A stretch of 64,000 nt of DNA, taken from Styela clava (taxonomy: Eukaryota; Chordata; Ascidiacea; Stolidobranchia; Styelidae). How positions within the stretch are numbered: the stretch's first letter is position 1; each line of letters opens with the position of its first letter. Made by a program: the position numbers and the translations under genes. The DNA lies in NCBI RefSeq assembly GCF_964204865.1, contig NC_135250.1:9176001-9240000 (forward strand). The letters run 5' to 3'. The notes beneath the pieces are model-generated. The model did not search any database. It saw nothing but the letters and a program-made list of their open reading frames with translations, and was not told the DNA's origin. Of this stretch, positions 63,769 to 64,000 are shown piece by piece.

Positions 63769-64000
63769 ATTTGGTACTCCTGAAGTATGCATACCAAGAT
63801 GGCGGACACCGGAACATAGTACTTATCCCAGGTTAGGGTTAAGCCATAATTTTAGATACAAATACTACGAAAGTCACTTGGCTAGTCCCGAACTTGTAAT
63901 AGAACTAAAATAAGGAAAATCGGAATCAAATTATGGCCTAACCCTAACCTCGTACACATACTACGTTCTGGTGTCGGCCATCTTGGTACGCATACTTCAG
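63769..64000. mobile_element. Foldback/TIR element with AAGATGGCGGAC ends, cut by the window edge
   Basis: Left arm ctgaagtatgcataccaaga with tggcggacaccgg; right arm ccggtgtcgg-type text gtgtcggccatcttggtacg ending gcatacttcag at 64000. The arms continue inward for about 75 bp (ggttagggttaagccataat against ttatggcctaaccctaacct), so the whole element folds as a long hairpin around a ~70-bp core. Same family as 30602-30970 and 62045-62150. Confidence 0.85.

Overview
This is a eukaryotic nuclear window from an invertebrate animal. Most genes are split by short GT-AG introns, the coding families are metazoan (delta-catenin, NVL, LSm2, UFM1 protease, C-type lectin, lipocalin, secreted PEBP), and the intergenic DNA is AT-rich and full of hAT-like, SINE and MITE copies. 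An ascidian tunicate is my best guess. That guess rests on compact genes and general style, not on a diagnostic sequence.

Layout. 1-2810 is a tandem satellite array with a monomer of about 186 bp, cut by the window edge. 2811-14272 holds a 5.8-kb uninterrupted reading frame (6743-12577, 1944 aa) that looks like a very large DNA-transposon protein. It carries a PHD-like finger, a C2H2-type zinc finger, a DDE transposase core, a Ulp1/SENP-type (C48) protease and a USP-type (C19) deubiquitinase. 14273-20035 is the same satellite in the opposite orientation, about 31 monomers with higher-order repeats. The two arrays face each other across the transposase gene. I read the whole as one giant mobile element with satellite-built inverted ends; this is the most unusual system in the window.

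21643-23431 (-) is a complete five-exon lipocalin gene that only appears when exons are joined. It lies between two direct copies of a longer dispersed repeat. 24640-27531 is repeat-rich (hAT MITEs, foldback elements, a broken 5S rRNA copy). 28036-29882 (+) is a five-exon secreted C-type lectin. 33311-35682 (+) is a five-exon secreted phosphatidylethanolamine-binding protein with 17-nt and 30-nt microexons. 38494-38781 (+) is an intronless LSM2 and 39935-40666 (+) an intronless UFSP1-type UFM1 protease.

44833-52760 (+) is the twelve-exon NVL gene, a double AAA ATPase of 60S ribosome assembly, with repeats in several introns. 55422-56300 (-) is an intronless class I SAM methyltransferase. 63059-63564 (-) are two exons of a delta-catenin (p120/ARVCF/CTNND2 family) gene that runs off the right edge.

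The cellular genes are unrelated in pathway (ribosome assembly, mRNA decay and splicing, ufmylation, adhesion, secreted binding proteins) and I see no operon. A tRNA-derived SINE family (at least four good copies) and several TIR families recur across the window, some nested in each other and in introns.
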